Part shown: in pieces, positions 18,064-24,262 of the stretch
How positions within the stretch are numbered: position 1 is the stretch's first letter
Layout of the letters: each line of letters opens with the position of its first letter
From: Solea solea
Taxonomy: Eukaryota > Chordata > Actinopteri > Pleuronectiformes > Soleidae
NCBI RefSeq assembly: GCF_958295425.1
Contig: NC_081143.1
Coordinates: forward strand, 21,029,322 to 21,093,321
Direction of reading: 5' to 3'
Length of the DNA stretch: 64,000 nucleotides
The notes under the pieces: generated by a model
Database searches by the model: none
What the model saw: the letters and a program-made list of their open reading frames with translations, nothing else
Told to the model about the DNA's origin: nothing
Position numbers and translations under genes: made by a program

Positions 18064-21026
18064 TTACTCGTGTCGTGTGTGTGTCTCCAAATCCCAACTA
18101 ACATTTCTCTTTAGATTACATTTCTAACAATACCAACTAAAGATAAATTATAATACACATATAGCTATATCACACAAGTTAGTTAAGATTGTGTATCTTT
18201 TATATTTATGATAAGGATCAATGGATAGTTTTTACTGCACAGTGTGCTGGACTAGCCTATTTTATGTCTCTTGGCAACAGCCAACAGTGTCAGGCTGTTT
18301 CCTCCCGTTAGCAATGTTCCTGTGAAGCTATGCTAATTATCCCCTGGATCTTATAACATTTTTATGAGATGTTATGAGAGTGGTATCAACCTTCTGATTT
18401 GTAATTGATAAAACTAAATAAAACTAACCTGAAAATTTCTTCAAGTTGGAAAACACCAAAGTAGATCCCCGATGTTGGAGAGATTGAACCAACAGGTAAA
18501 GTTATGTCGTCAGGAGTCTAAAAACAAAACAAACAAAAAACAAAGTTCAACAGTGCCACATCATCCCTGGTTGTCATCAACTCAATGACTGTCACTTGGC
18601 TATTTTGCAAATTTTGGTAAATGCTGATATACTTTATACTTTCTATTTTGTGCTTAATATAGCGAATGCAATACCATAATCTCAATGTCAATGAAAGAAT
18701 CCTTAAAATTGTTTCCATCACTCTCAATGGGCTCCATGCGAGGTGTCACTGCAAACATCCTGTAAAGAACTGACAGGAAGAGAAAGAGGCTGATTAGACT
18801 GATTCCCTTTAAAAATGCAGAGTGTTAGAAATTGTCATGAATAAATCCACACAGTGATACACAGTGTGTTCTTATGTACTATCATATATACTGAACACAC
18901 CTTTACTGCTGGGGGTGTAGAGGCTCTTGTCAGTCTGGATGAAGATGTAGCCGGACTGGAAGGACACAAGGACGACTTTCTCCAGCAGGTCGTCAGGAAA
19001 ATGAGCTTGCAGGTAGACATACTGCTTCACGGTGGGATCCCTGCTAAACTCTTCAGCGGGGATCTGAAGGCAGCATTTACAGAGGAATCAGTAATGAGGA
19101 GCAGGACAGGTGTATATGATTAGACTTTAGTGATCCCACACTGGGGAAATTTATTTTTTACAGCAGCAAAATGGTCAGAGTTAAACAAGTGACAAATACA
19201 AAATATAAACAGTGTAAGCACTTAAATAAGATAAAATATAACTAATGAAATAAAGATATAAAATAAAAAACATTCGAAAAAAAATATTATTAAAGTGTAA
19301 GGTTCAATAATAAGTAATAATAAAAAAAAGTAATAATAGGGTTAATATACAATACAATATACACCTTGGGCAGTGCAATTTTAATGATGAGGAATAATAA
19401 TAATGCAAACAATTTACTCTAACACTTGTGATTGGAAATGAATGGTGTTCCATTAACTTTTATTTGTCCGAATGCCTGGAAGTGATTTGCACTGTTAAGG
19501 GTCACAGATGTGTACACCAGCTCCCTGGTCTTGGTTGGATGGTTTGTCACGTTGATGTAAACCTGTATGTCTCCCCCTGTACAGTCTTGACACTCCACAA
19601 AGATGTTCTCTGTTGTTCCCACACGCAGCACGTTTGGGGCAGACATCACCTTCCTACAGAGACCAGGAAAAGACAAATACTCTTGTCAGACTGCACCATG
19701 TAATGTTAAGGGTGCTGACACTTTTTCTCATTGTAAGCTTTTTATCTTAGTCTGTGTTTGAGTTTGAATACATTCAATTTACCAGAAAAGATTTATTTGC
19801 TGTGATGCAACTGTAATAAAGATGCCTCTTTCAGTTAGTTAGTTCAAAAATATGAATACAACGTTGTTACTAACAACTGAACTTTCTTTTATTCAATAAT
19901 AAAACAATGCTTTATAAAAAAGTTGAACAATTGCTACGACTTCAAATGAGCTTGACATCAACAAACATTTCTGTGGGAAAATTTGCCAATAAAACAAAAA
20001 TTAACATAGAATCAAAAGCAAATTCATCTCTCGTACAGTGATTGACAACCAATGTAATAACAATAGGTGATAGAAATTCAGCCTTGGTTTTTGGACTAGA
20101 AAAGCTCAGACAAAGTAAAAAGACACAATTTACTTTTTCTTTGTCAAAGACTAAATTAAAACACCAGATGAGGAGGACAAGAACATTCCAGGAGGGGTAT
20201 ATAAAGACTTTTGGGAGGACATCAAATATCTCTTGTGTAAGGCAGCCCGTGGGCAAGTGGAAAGGGAACTTGGCTTGTAACTGAAGGGTTGCCGGTTAGA
20301 GTCCCCACCAGGTTAAAAAAAAGGGCTGGGGTACCCCTGAGCAAGGTTCCGACCCCCATCGCTCCCCGGGCACTGCTCAGTGGCTGCGGTTAACCCTAAC
20401 CCCTGGCAGGACTGAAAAGGACTCATTTAATTTAAATCTTTTGTAGAATGTATAGAAGGAGCATGTCTATCCAAATGAAAGTGGATAACTGGAGGCCAAA
20501 AACACTTCTCAATGAATGAATATTATGATGTGTATAATATTCATACTAATATTATTTTGTATATGTCTAATTTTCAATAAAAAAACAAGTGAAATATGGA
20601 TTTTCACTCGAAAACGACATCAACACTCACTAGTTATATGTCGGGTTAACTTATTGACTTGACTGGCTTTGATTAAACTGCCCCAATTATTTAGGAGTGA
20701 GTCGAAATGTTCAGGTTTACAGTGATACTGGCATCCTTTCAAAAACCACATTACCTTGACTTACGTGACACAAACTGCATACTACACAACAGCTCTTTTT
20801 ATGTAAGACACAAGTGAAATATGGAGCTGAATTTAACTTCAATGTGAATCCACATATTTCCTTTTTTATTATTATTATTAGAATCAGTGATTTAAAATGA
20901 GGAAGCCCAGAGTGCACATTTGAACTTAAAGGTATAAGGCAGATCTACTCACAGTGGAGAGCTGTCAACCAGAGAAGTCACACAGGCAAAGGCCAGAGAG
21001 GCCAGCAGCCATGGTGGAGTCCCACA
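1..21026 (-). CDS. c3: Complement C3 gene, copy A (3' end cut by window edge)
   Basis: Secreted complement C3: convertases remove C3a, and C3b binds targets through its thioester. Coding exons 1-43 on the minus strand: 20953-21026, 19458-19653, 18901-19063, 18675-18769, 18429-18517, 17933-18015, 17745-17832, 17502-17604, 16036-16156, 15828-15943, 15562-15708, 14011-14110, 13810-13904, 13541-13732, 13228-13383, 12796-12925, 12285-12353, 11887-12084, 11684-11804, 11512-11600, 10572-10711, 9682-9897, 8602-8665, 8403-8492, 8030-8233, 7024-7099, 6728-6887, 6515-6610, 5771-5921, 5430-5515, 5059-5136, 4809-4964, 4647-4709, 4472-4553, 4339-4387, 3338-3428, 3140-3229, 2462-2564, 2257-2346, 1049-1141, 859-942, 508-643, 1-24 (partial). 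All phases join without a stop. Several exons have exactly the length I recall for human C3 (198, 204, 160, 136 bp). Oddities: no visible in-frame ATG, a GC donor after exon 15, a lost C3a cysteine. Confidence 0.95.
508..1141 (-). CDS. c3: C3 copy A exons 40-42: C345C domain
   Basis: Exon 40 (1049-1141) gives [20 protein letters not shown] then [11 protein letters not shown]. Exon 41 (859-942, 84 bp) gives [20 protein letters not shown]. Exon 42 (508-643, 136 bp) gives [20 protein letters not shown] and [11 protein letters not shown]. Human Cys1518 and 1590 equivalents are present (ENC, PHC). The Cys1537 equivalent is missing. C345C binds factor B and properdin in mammals. Confidence 0.93.
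1142..2256. other. Intron 39, copy A
   Basis: 1115 bases between exons 40 and 39. No family recognised. It is GC-richer in the middle and conserved in copies B (30534-31644) and C (60691-61803), so it predates the array. No open frame with C3 similarity. Confidence 0.6.
2257..2346 (-). CDS. c3: C3 copy A exon 39: cysteine-rich anchor
   Basis: Gives [20 protein letters not shown] then DGECPCAEG, matching human CTRFYHPEKEDGKLNKLC and following. Cysteines match human 1489, 1506, 1511 and 1513. Copy A alone has Pro between the last two cysteines (CPC); B and C have CTC. Confidence 0.93.
2462..4553 (-). CDS. c3: C3 copy A exons 34-38: MG8 domain
   Basis: Exons 4472-4553, 4339-4387, 3338-3428, 3140-3229 and 2462-2564 encode [76 protein letters not shown] and [16 protein letters not shown]. 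The Cys of SDCQKF matches human 1358. The human 1389-1458 disulfide is absent as a pair (EVLYKD and SEKITF here). Intron 35 carries a piggyBac-like element. Confidence 0.92.
3508..4310. mobile_element. piggyBac-like MITE, copy A intron 35
   Basis: Flanked by TTAA on both sides with inverted ends AGGTCCAGTGTG and CACACTGGACCTT. TTAA target duplication is the mark of piggyBac. No transposase frame. Present at the same place in all three copies, so it predates the duplications. Confidence 0.8.
4647..4964 (-). CDS. c3: C3 copy A exons 32-33: end of thioester domain and CUB second half
   Basis: Exon 32 (4809-4964, 156 bp) gives [20 protein letters not shown] and [20 protein letters not shown]. 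Exon 33 (4647-4709) gives [15 protein letters not shown], matching human FTVTAEGKGQGTLSV. No residue difference seen from copy B. Confidence 0.92.
5059..5921 (-). CDS. c3: C3 copy A exons 29-31: thioester domain, C-terminal half
   Basis: Exon 29 (5771-5921) gives [20 protein letters not shown] and [19 protein letters not shown]. Exon 30 (5430-5515) gives [20 protein letters not shown]. Exon 31 (5059-5136) gives [20 protein letters not shown], the conserved GGGYGSTQ turn. Copy B has TSEAT for TLEAT in exon 30. Intron 30 is not homologous between A and B over its middle. Confidence 0.93.
6020..6292. mobile_element. Segment only in copy A intron 28, with hAT-like MITE
   Basis: About 273 bases absent from B. 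Inside, 6062-6154 has inverted ends GGTTCTCAATAG and ATTGAGAACCACTG; the CAG-GGTTCTCAA end is typical of hAT elements. Confidence 0.6.
6515..7099 (-). CDS. c3: C3 copy A exons 26-28: thioester domain with catalytic His
   Basis: Exon 26 (7024-7099, 76 bp) gives [20 protein letters not shown]. Exon 27 (6728-6887, 160 bp) gives [19 protein letters not shown] and [21 protein letters not shown] holds the histidine (human 1126) that directs the thioester to hydroxyl targets. Exon 28 (6515-6610, 96 bp) starts [23 protein letters not shown] in exon 27 and KLC in exon 28 match the human 1101-1158 disulfide. Copy B is three residues shorter at the exon 27/28 join. Confidence 0.94.
7262..8010. mobile_element. 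DNA transposon remnant, copy A intron 25
   Basis: CpG-richer than its surroundings, with a terminal motif CAGTGTTTCCCC (minus strand) at 8010 and the fish-repeat phrase GCGACTAGCGACAAATC. No intact frame. Its end lies about 20 bases from the donor of the thioester exon. Confidence 0.55.
8030..8233 (-). CDS. c3: C3 copy A exon 25: thioester motif GCGEQ
   Basis: This 204-bp exon contains [15 protein letters not shown], the internal thioester between Cys and Gln that forms the covalent bond of C3b to targets, then [20 protein letters not shown]. The Pro two residues before the Gly-Cys, usual in the alpha-2-macroglobulin family pattern, is present here. The residue after GCGEQ is Ser instead of the Asn seen in human. 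Confidence 0.97.
8403..8665 (-). CDS. c3: C3 copy A exons 23-24: CUB first half
   Basis: Exon 23 (8602-8665, 64 bp) gives [20 protein letters not shown]. Exon 24 (8403-8492, 90 bp) gives [20 protein letters not shown]. These correspond to human [20 protein letters not shown] and following. Copy B has KQEVILN. Confidence 0.9.
9310..9527. repeat. AATCGATT-rich repeat, copy A intron 22
   Basis: Many copies of GATTAATCGATGAAT-type sequence in both orientations, a common fish MITE-like repeat. Copy A has lost about 155 internal bases compared with B, probably by recombination between CGATTCATCGATTA repeats. Confidence 0.6.
9682..10711 (-). CDS. c3: C3 copy A exons 21-22: MG7 domain
   Basis: Exon 21 (10572-10711) gives [20 protein letters not shown] and [21 protein letters not shown] matches the human interchain Cys816. 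KPFF is unusual: copy B has KDFF and human has QDFF. Exon 22 (9682-9897) gives [18 protein letters not shown] and [21 protein letters not shown] matches human Cys873. The intron between them is full of mobile-element remnants. Confidence 0.93.
9926..10079. repeat. Long inverted repeat (hairpin), copy A intron 21
   Basis: CACAAAGACATAAAACACAC (9926-) pairs with GTGTTTTTTATGTCTTTGTG (-10079). Inside it AAACCAATAAGAC pairs with GTCTCATTGGTTT, and TTTGCTTTAAAC is followed by its inverse. Most of the right arm is deleted in copy B. Confidence 0.7.
10141..10384. mobile_element. hAT-like MITE, copy A intron 21
   Basis: Inverted ends GTCACCAACGTG and GTTGGTGACCCCTG bracket about 240 bases. Copy B (about 39562-39794) has lost the left end. 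Confidence 0.6.
11020..11345 (+). mobile_element. tRNA-derived SINE, copy A intron 20
   Basis: The head resembles a tRNA with an A-box region GGTGTAGTGGTTAGCA and B box GGTTCGAGCCC, followed by a conserved body (GCATGGAGTTTACATGTTC) and a tail containing GTCCAGGGTGTACCCCGC, common in fish SINEs. Confidence 0.8.
11512..11804 (-). CDS. c3: C3 copy A exons 19-20: alpha' N terminus and MG6
   Basis: Exon 19 (11684-11804) follows C3a with [20 protein letters not shown], the alpha' N-terminal segment that in mammals contacts factor B. Exon 20 (11512-11600) gives [19 protein letters not shown]. Near-identical in copy B (one silent change seen). Confidence 0.92.
11651..11675. repeat. TG microsatellite, copy A intron 19
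   Basis: (TG)n just 3' of exon 19 in gene orientation, a few bases from its donor. Copy B has it at 41670-41696. Confidence 0.85.
11887..12084 (-). CDS. c3: C3 copy A exon 18: C3a anaphylatoxin, one cysteine lost
   Basis: This 198-bp exon encodes [35 protein letters not shown] and the convertase site LQVAR|S. Human C3a has six cysteines paired 693-720, 694-727 and 707-728. The 707 equivalent here is Tyr (SYTYERR, codon TAT), while copy B has Cys (TGT). The partner cysteine remains and would be unpaired. The C-terminal Arg needed for C3a receptor signalling and the cleavage site are intact. Confidence 0.95.
12285..13383 (-). CDS. c3: C3 copy A exons 15-17: MG6, linker and beta/alpha cleavage site
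   Basis: Exon 15 (13228-13383) gives [20 protein letters not shown]. Exon 16 (12796-12925, 130 bp) gives [18 protein letters not shown]. Exon 17 (12285-12353) gives [21 protein letters not shown] is the furin-type site separating beta and alpha chains. The Cys of GCTPG and of LKCP match the human 627-662 disulfide. After exon 15 the frame only joins exon 16 if a GC donor (AAAAAG|gcattt) is used. Identical in copy B. Confidence 0.9.
13541..14110 (-). CDS. c3: C3 copy A exons 12-14: MG5 and start of MG6
   Basis: Exon 12 (14011-14110) gives [19 protein letters not shown]. Exon 13 (13810-13904) gives [20 protein letters not shown]. Exon 14 (13541-13732) gives [20 protein letters not shown] then [12 protein letters not shown]; this Cys matches the human interchain Cys559. 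I recall exons 12 and 13 being one exon in human C3. Nine residues differ from copy B within exons 13 and 14. Confidence 0.93.
14563..14680. repeat. TA microsatellite, copy A intron 11
   Basis: Interrupted (TA)n run of about 115 bases. The orthologous run in copy B is split by the hAT-like insertion. Confidence 0.9.
14805..15110 (+). repeat. LINE/SINE tail-like repeat, copy A intron 11
   Basis: Contains TGAGATTCAACTTTATTGTC, a 3'-tail phrase frequent in fish retroposons, then AT-rich sequence. Copy B: about 45614-45918. Confidence 0.45.
15562..15943 (-). CDS. c3: C3 copy A exons 10-11: MG4 domain
   Basis: Exon 10 (15828-15943, 116 bp) carries [20 protein letters not shown] then KPGMAF, strongly conserved in C3. 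Exon 11 (15562-15708) carries [20 protein letters not shown]. The only difference seen from copy B is MAF here against MPF there; this site (15842) marks one edge of the long identical block. Human C3 has MPF. Confidence 0.93.
16036..17832 (-). CDS. c3: C3 copy A exons 7-9: MG3 domain
   Basis: Exon 7 (17745-17832) gives [18 protein letters not shown]. Exon 8 (17502-17604, 103 bp) gives [20 protein letters not shown]. Exon 9 (16036-16156) gives [19 protein letters not shown] and [15 protein letters not shown]. The intron between exons 8 and 9 holds a minus-strand SINE-like repeat. Identical in copy B. Confidence 0.93.
16846..17003 (-). mobile_element. SINE-like repeat, copy A intron 8
   Basis: On the minus strand a tRNA-like head (GTGGCTCAGTGGTGATGACC, CAAGTTCAACTCC) leads to a tail ending AAGTCGCTTTGGATAAAAGC, a very common teleost repeat tail. 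Confidence 0.7.
17933..18769 (-). CDS. c3: C3 copy A exons 4-6: MG2 domain
   Basis: Exon 4 (18675-18769) gives [18 protein letters not shown]. Exon 5 (18429-18517) gives [17 protein letters not shown]. Exon 6 (17933-18015, 83 bp) gives [20 protein letters not shown] then EVKEYV, the boundary into MG3. The acceptor of exon 6 lies right next to a CA repeat. Identical in copy B. Confidence 0.93.
18022..18061. repeat. CA microsatellite beside exon 6 acceptor, copy A
   Basis: (CA)n starts within about ten bases of the exon 6 acceptor; on the minus strand it is a TG run in place of a pyrimidine tract. Copy B: 48831-48870. Confidence 0.85.
18901..19653 (-). CDS. c3: C3 copy A exons 2-3: MG1 domain
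   Basis: Exon 2 (19458-19653, 196 bp) begins in the mature N terminus with [17 protein letters not shown] and VECQDCTGG. Exon 3 (18901-19063, 163 bp) carries IPAEEF and the conserved [20 protein letters not shown], matching human VVLVSLQSGYLFIQTDKT. Junction phases agree. Identical in copy B. Confidence 0.93.
19124..19400 (+). repeat. LINE tail-like repeat, copy A intron 2
   Basis: Contains GACTTTAGTGATCCCACACT and GGGGAAATTTATTTTTTACA, a common teleost retroposon 3' end, then simple AT-rich DNA. Copy B: 49933-50209. Confidence 0.45.
20238..20405 (+). mobile_element. tRNA-derived SINE-like repeat, copy A intron 1
   Basis: Head AGGCAGCCCGTGGGCAAGTG with a degenerate B box (GGTTAGAGTCC) and body TGAGCAAGGTTCCGACCCCC and CTCCCCGGGCACTGCTCAGT, a common teleost SINE type. 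Confidence 0.7.
20953..21026 (-). CDS. c3: C3 copy A exon 1: signal peptide
   Basis: Read in the frame that continues into exon 2, the exon gives [18 protein letters not shown] then LVDSSPL: a hydrophobic secretion signal ending just before the mature N terminus. The acceptor follows a 14-T tract and the donor is gtgagt; the last codon is split after CT and finished by exon 2. There is no in-frame ATG. The only ATG in the exon lies in a perfect CCACCATGG context but in another frame, and hits a stop after 15 codons. See the separate finding. Confidence 0.75.
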
Positions 21027-22909
21027 CTGTGAAAAAAAAAAAAAATGTCAGTGAAATTAACAGAAAGTGGTGTAAAATCAAAAAAGGTGTAAATGGAAAA
21101 ACAATGAGACAATGTTTTATTGTCAGGAATACTTTGTAAAATACAAAACCAGTCAGAGTTTTTACAGACTTGTTTACAGAGAGTATTTTTTATCTTTGTG
21201 AACATTGTATTAATTGATGTTATTAAAATGCTTTATAACAGGGGTGTCTGGGAGAAGGATGTAAGTTTTGTTCACCATCAAGGTAAAGTATAACCTGACA
21301 GTTTCTTGTCATTAAGTATTCACGGACACACCTAGGTTAAAAAGTATGTATGTAGGCCGAGTCATTTTTGTAGTGCAGTTTGAAGCAGAAACTGGAATTA
21401 ATTTCTGTTTCCTTGTTATTTAAAAAAACATTTGTGAAGTCCTGGTCCACAGAAGGTACAGCTCTCGTCTTGTCAGACAGTGTTGTTATTTAAGTGTAAC
21501 CTTATAAACAACGTGAACTATTTATCTGTGTTTCTCTGAACCAAGTCACACTGACGCGCACATGCTTTTATTCTAACTGCAACATACTTTAAAAAATCCT
21601 TTGACTAAAAAGGCATTTTCAAAACCTTTAAAGGTGAAGTGCTAAATATGTAAATGTTGGATGAGCTTTTATCAGTACTATTTTATGTGAAAGTTATTTT
21701 TTTCAGTAACACAAATGCAAGAAATGCATGACTTTAATCCAGAACACCGGCAGTTATTGTCTCTAACATACTTTTAATGCCGCCGTCATTTTGCGATCTC
21801 CAGGAGTTGATCTTCTTCTTCTTCAACCGTGACGTGTGACCGTGGCAAGCATCTTGACATATGTCAAGAGTGAGTCATAGACAGATGTGGTGGAGAGAGT
21901 CCGGTAATTTTTCAAAATAAAACGTCGTTCAGAATCTCATAATAAATAAAACAGAAATAATGTTAATAATATAATATAAAAATAATGTCAAGTTATGTAT
22001 TCTTTCTCTGCGGCCCGGCAACAATTGACCCACGGACCGGTACCGGTCCGCGGCCCGGGGTTTGGGGACCACTGCTTTAGAGGTTTCTTGTCATTAAGTA
22101 TCCACGGTTAAATGGTTAAATGGTATGTAGGCCAAGTCATTTTTGTAGTGCAGTTTGAAGCACAAACTGGAATTAGGAATAATTTCTGTTTCTCTTTTAT
22201 TTAAAAAACAGTTCAGCTCAGTAAAGACTTGTTACGAACCATGATGTGAAGTCCTGGTCCACAGCCGGGGAAGCCTTCCTCTCGTCCGACAGTGTTGTTA
22301 TCCCGTTATTCAAGTGTAACCTTATAAAGAACGGACACAACCACACAGCAGTGACACAACCACACAACAGCGACACCTGGACTAGCTTTTTGTTTCCCTC
22401 TTGAGCGTTAATTAGAAAACTGTGCACCGATTTGTTTTTGTTACCCCACAATGCTGCGGTGGCAGGGAGGAAACTATTATTATCATTTGTTCACCCTATT
22501 CATGCAGATGGTTAAAAAAAAATCACTAGGTTTTAGTTCAGTAAGTGAGGGGAAAAGTATTCAGCCATTTTCATTCTGCCTGCTTCTTAAAGAATATAGC
22601 TTTATGGTTTGGTTTTGTAGGTCCCGTAAGAGATTTTTGTTTTCATCAGGCATTTTATACAAACTAAGCAGGATTTTCTAGGATAAGAAACCCCAAAATA
22701 TTTGAATCCAAACATTTTTATGTAGAAATTGGGAAATAAAATAAGATATACATGCTAAAAAATGGTTTATTTGATATGCCAAAAGCAAATTTAAGGTATA
22801 ACTCACGCACATTCCAAGTTTGTGGTTACGTGTGATGGTTGTAGTTTGCTATTGGCAATAAATTATATGTTTTCAAAGAACCAAGGAATTGTGCTTTGAA
22901 ATGACTTAC
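21027..22909. other. 5' intron, copy A
   Basis: About 1.9 kb between the probable untranslated exon and the signal-peptide exon. Holds the direct repeat pair and hAT-like end. A start codon must lie here or upstream if one exists; the best candidate I see is a weak ATG|gtgaac at about 21275 (minus strand), not convincing. Confidence 0.5.
21301..22332. repeat. Direct repeat pair around a hAT-like end, copy A 5' intron
   Basis: 21301-21512 and 22083-22332 share blocks such as GTTTCTTGTCATTAAGTAT, TTTTTGTAGTGCAGTTTGAA and GTGAAGTCCTGGTCCACAG. Between them lies a hAT-like end, CAGTGGTCCCCAAAC (minus strand, ends 22074). The same arrangement lies in B at 52110-53141. Confidence 0.65.
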
Positions 22910-22985
22910 CTGGGAAGAGACGAGACGAGACGCGGAGGCCAGGTCAGAGGCTCGGCGACAAGTGTGCTGTTGAAATAGGTGGAGC
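22910..22985 (-). other. Probable 5' untranslated exon, copy A
   Basis: On the minus strand a C/T-rich segment ends in CTCTTCCCAG followed by a consensus donor gtaagt (exon edge 22910). It would splice to the signal-peptide exon at 21026. It holds no ATG in any useful frame, so it is probably untranslated. The 5' limit is a guess. It lies inside the stretch identical to copy B. Confidence 0.5.
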
Positions 22986-23070
22986 CTTACACAGGAAAGG
23001 GCAGGAACATCACTACAGATAGCTTTTTTTTTCTGACTTCACTTGAGTTTGCAAAAACATTACAAGCCAA
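22986..23070 (-). promoter_or_regulatory. Candidate C3 promoter region, copy A
   Basis: Immediately upstream of the probable first exon. No clear TATA box. A C/EBP-like TTTTGCAAA element (23048-23056, minus strand) is visible; C/EBP control of C3 is established in mammals, and its relevance here is inference. The same sequence lies upstream of copy B near 53795-53880. Confidence 0.25.
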
Positions 23071-24000
23071 GAAAACAAGCCTGGTGGGCAGCCAATAAAA
23101 TCAGAAGAGAGCTTCGTCCGTGCGTAAAGACGCAAATGCGCTATTACCACAAAGGTGCTGACAGGTGACGCACTCACTTAAGAAAGTACCAAAGAAAAGT
23201 ATTCAGTCAAAGCACCCACGCGCAGATGGCCAGTGCTGTATTATAACATCCTCGACATGGCTGCAGTAATTAAATGCCTCAGTTCCTTACAAAGTTACAC
23301 AGTTGTTGATGACAGGAGCGTAAAAGCCCGCCACGTCATGGTGCGCGTGCCCCGACAGGACCCACAAGAGATGGGGAGGAGAAGGCAGTGGAATGCTTTG
23401 ATATACATATGTTAATGAATTAGTGAATATGACACAGTGGTAAATGCACTGTCAACTGTACCTTCTGCAAAAAATTGACAGAAACATTAGAACATCAGTT
23501 TGTCTGTTTTTTTCACTCTGAACATGTGAATCATTTTTGGAACAATTTTCAATGAGACCTTGCAGACATTTTGGAAAAACATCACTGACGTAATCTGACG
23601 TAACTGATCTGGACATATTCCTAAACACAATCACAAAAAATTTAAGAACAAAAAAATCAATTAAGACTCATTAAAGACTAATTTATTAAAATTATTAATT
23701 TAACAGTATATATTTAACATTATATATATTCTTTTCTGTAAGTCAACTCGCCTTTCATCTAAATAATAATACAGCAAATGAATGTTTAATGAAGATTTCT
23801 ACTTCCAATCCATTGTTTGTACAAGAGATGAATTGACAAACAAGTAGATGAGGTATTTGCATTGTTGCATTACGTTGAAACAATCCTCTTCACATCCGCC
23901 TGCATGACACTTTATGTAATTCCACCCACCCTGTTCATACCTGCAATTGGTTTACACTCATTCATTATTCAATCTGTATCACATACAGTACGTTCCTACA

Positions 24001-24262
24001 GTAATGGAACAGTGAGGCCAAGTCCTTTATTTTTGTCATAGACTAAAAACATTTGGGTTTGACATCAAAAGATGAACATTTCAGCAATGTGGGTTCAAAA
24101 AATGGGTGGGTTCAAAGCAAAGGTGCTATCTTCTATGTTGTGTATCAGATCCAGATGTAAATACCTGCAAGTAAAAGCTGAATTGTTCATCTTTTGATGT
24201 CAAACCCAAATGTTTTCAGTCTATGACAAAAATAAAGGAATTGGCCTCACTATTCCAATAAT
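24001..24262. mobile_element. Palindromic MITE in the A-B spacer
   Basis: Arms of about 70 bases are near-perfect inverted repeats: GTGAGGCCAAGTCCTTTATT on the left and AATAAAGGAATTGGCCTCAC on the right, with CATTTGGGTTTGACATC inverted inside. No coding sequence, so a non-autonomous DNA transposon; family not assigned. Confidence 0.75.

Noticed and set aside
17888..18104. Two overlapping minus frames with valine-cysteine runs
   Set aside because: The runs are translation of the CA/TG microsatellite; one frame contains real exon 6, the rest is not coding.
20953..21026. Start of C3 at the CCACCATGG
   Set aside because: This ATG runs in a different frame from exon 2 and stops after 15 codons. 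It cannot start C3 unless the sequence has an error.
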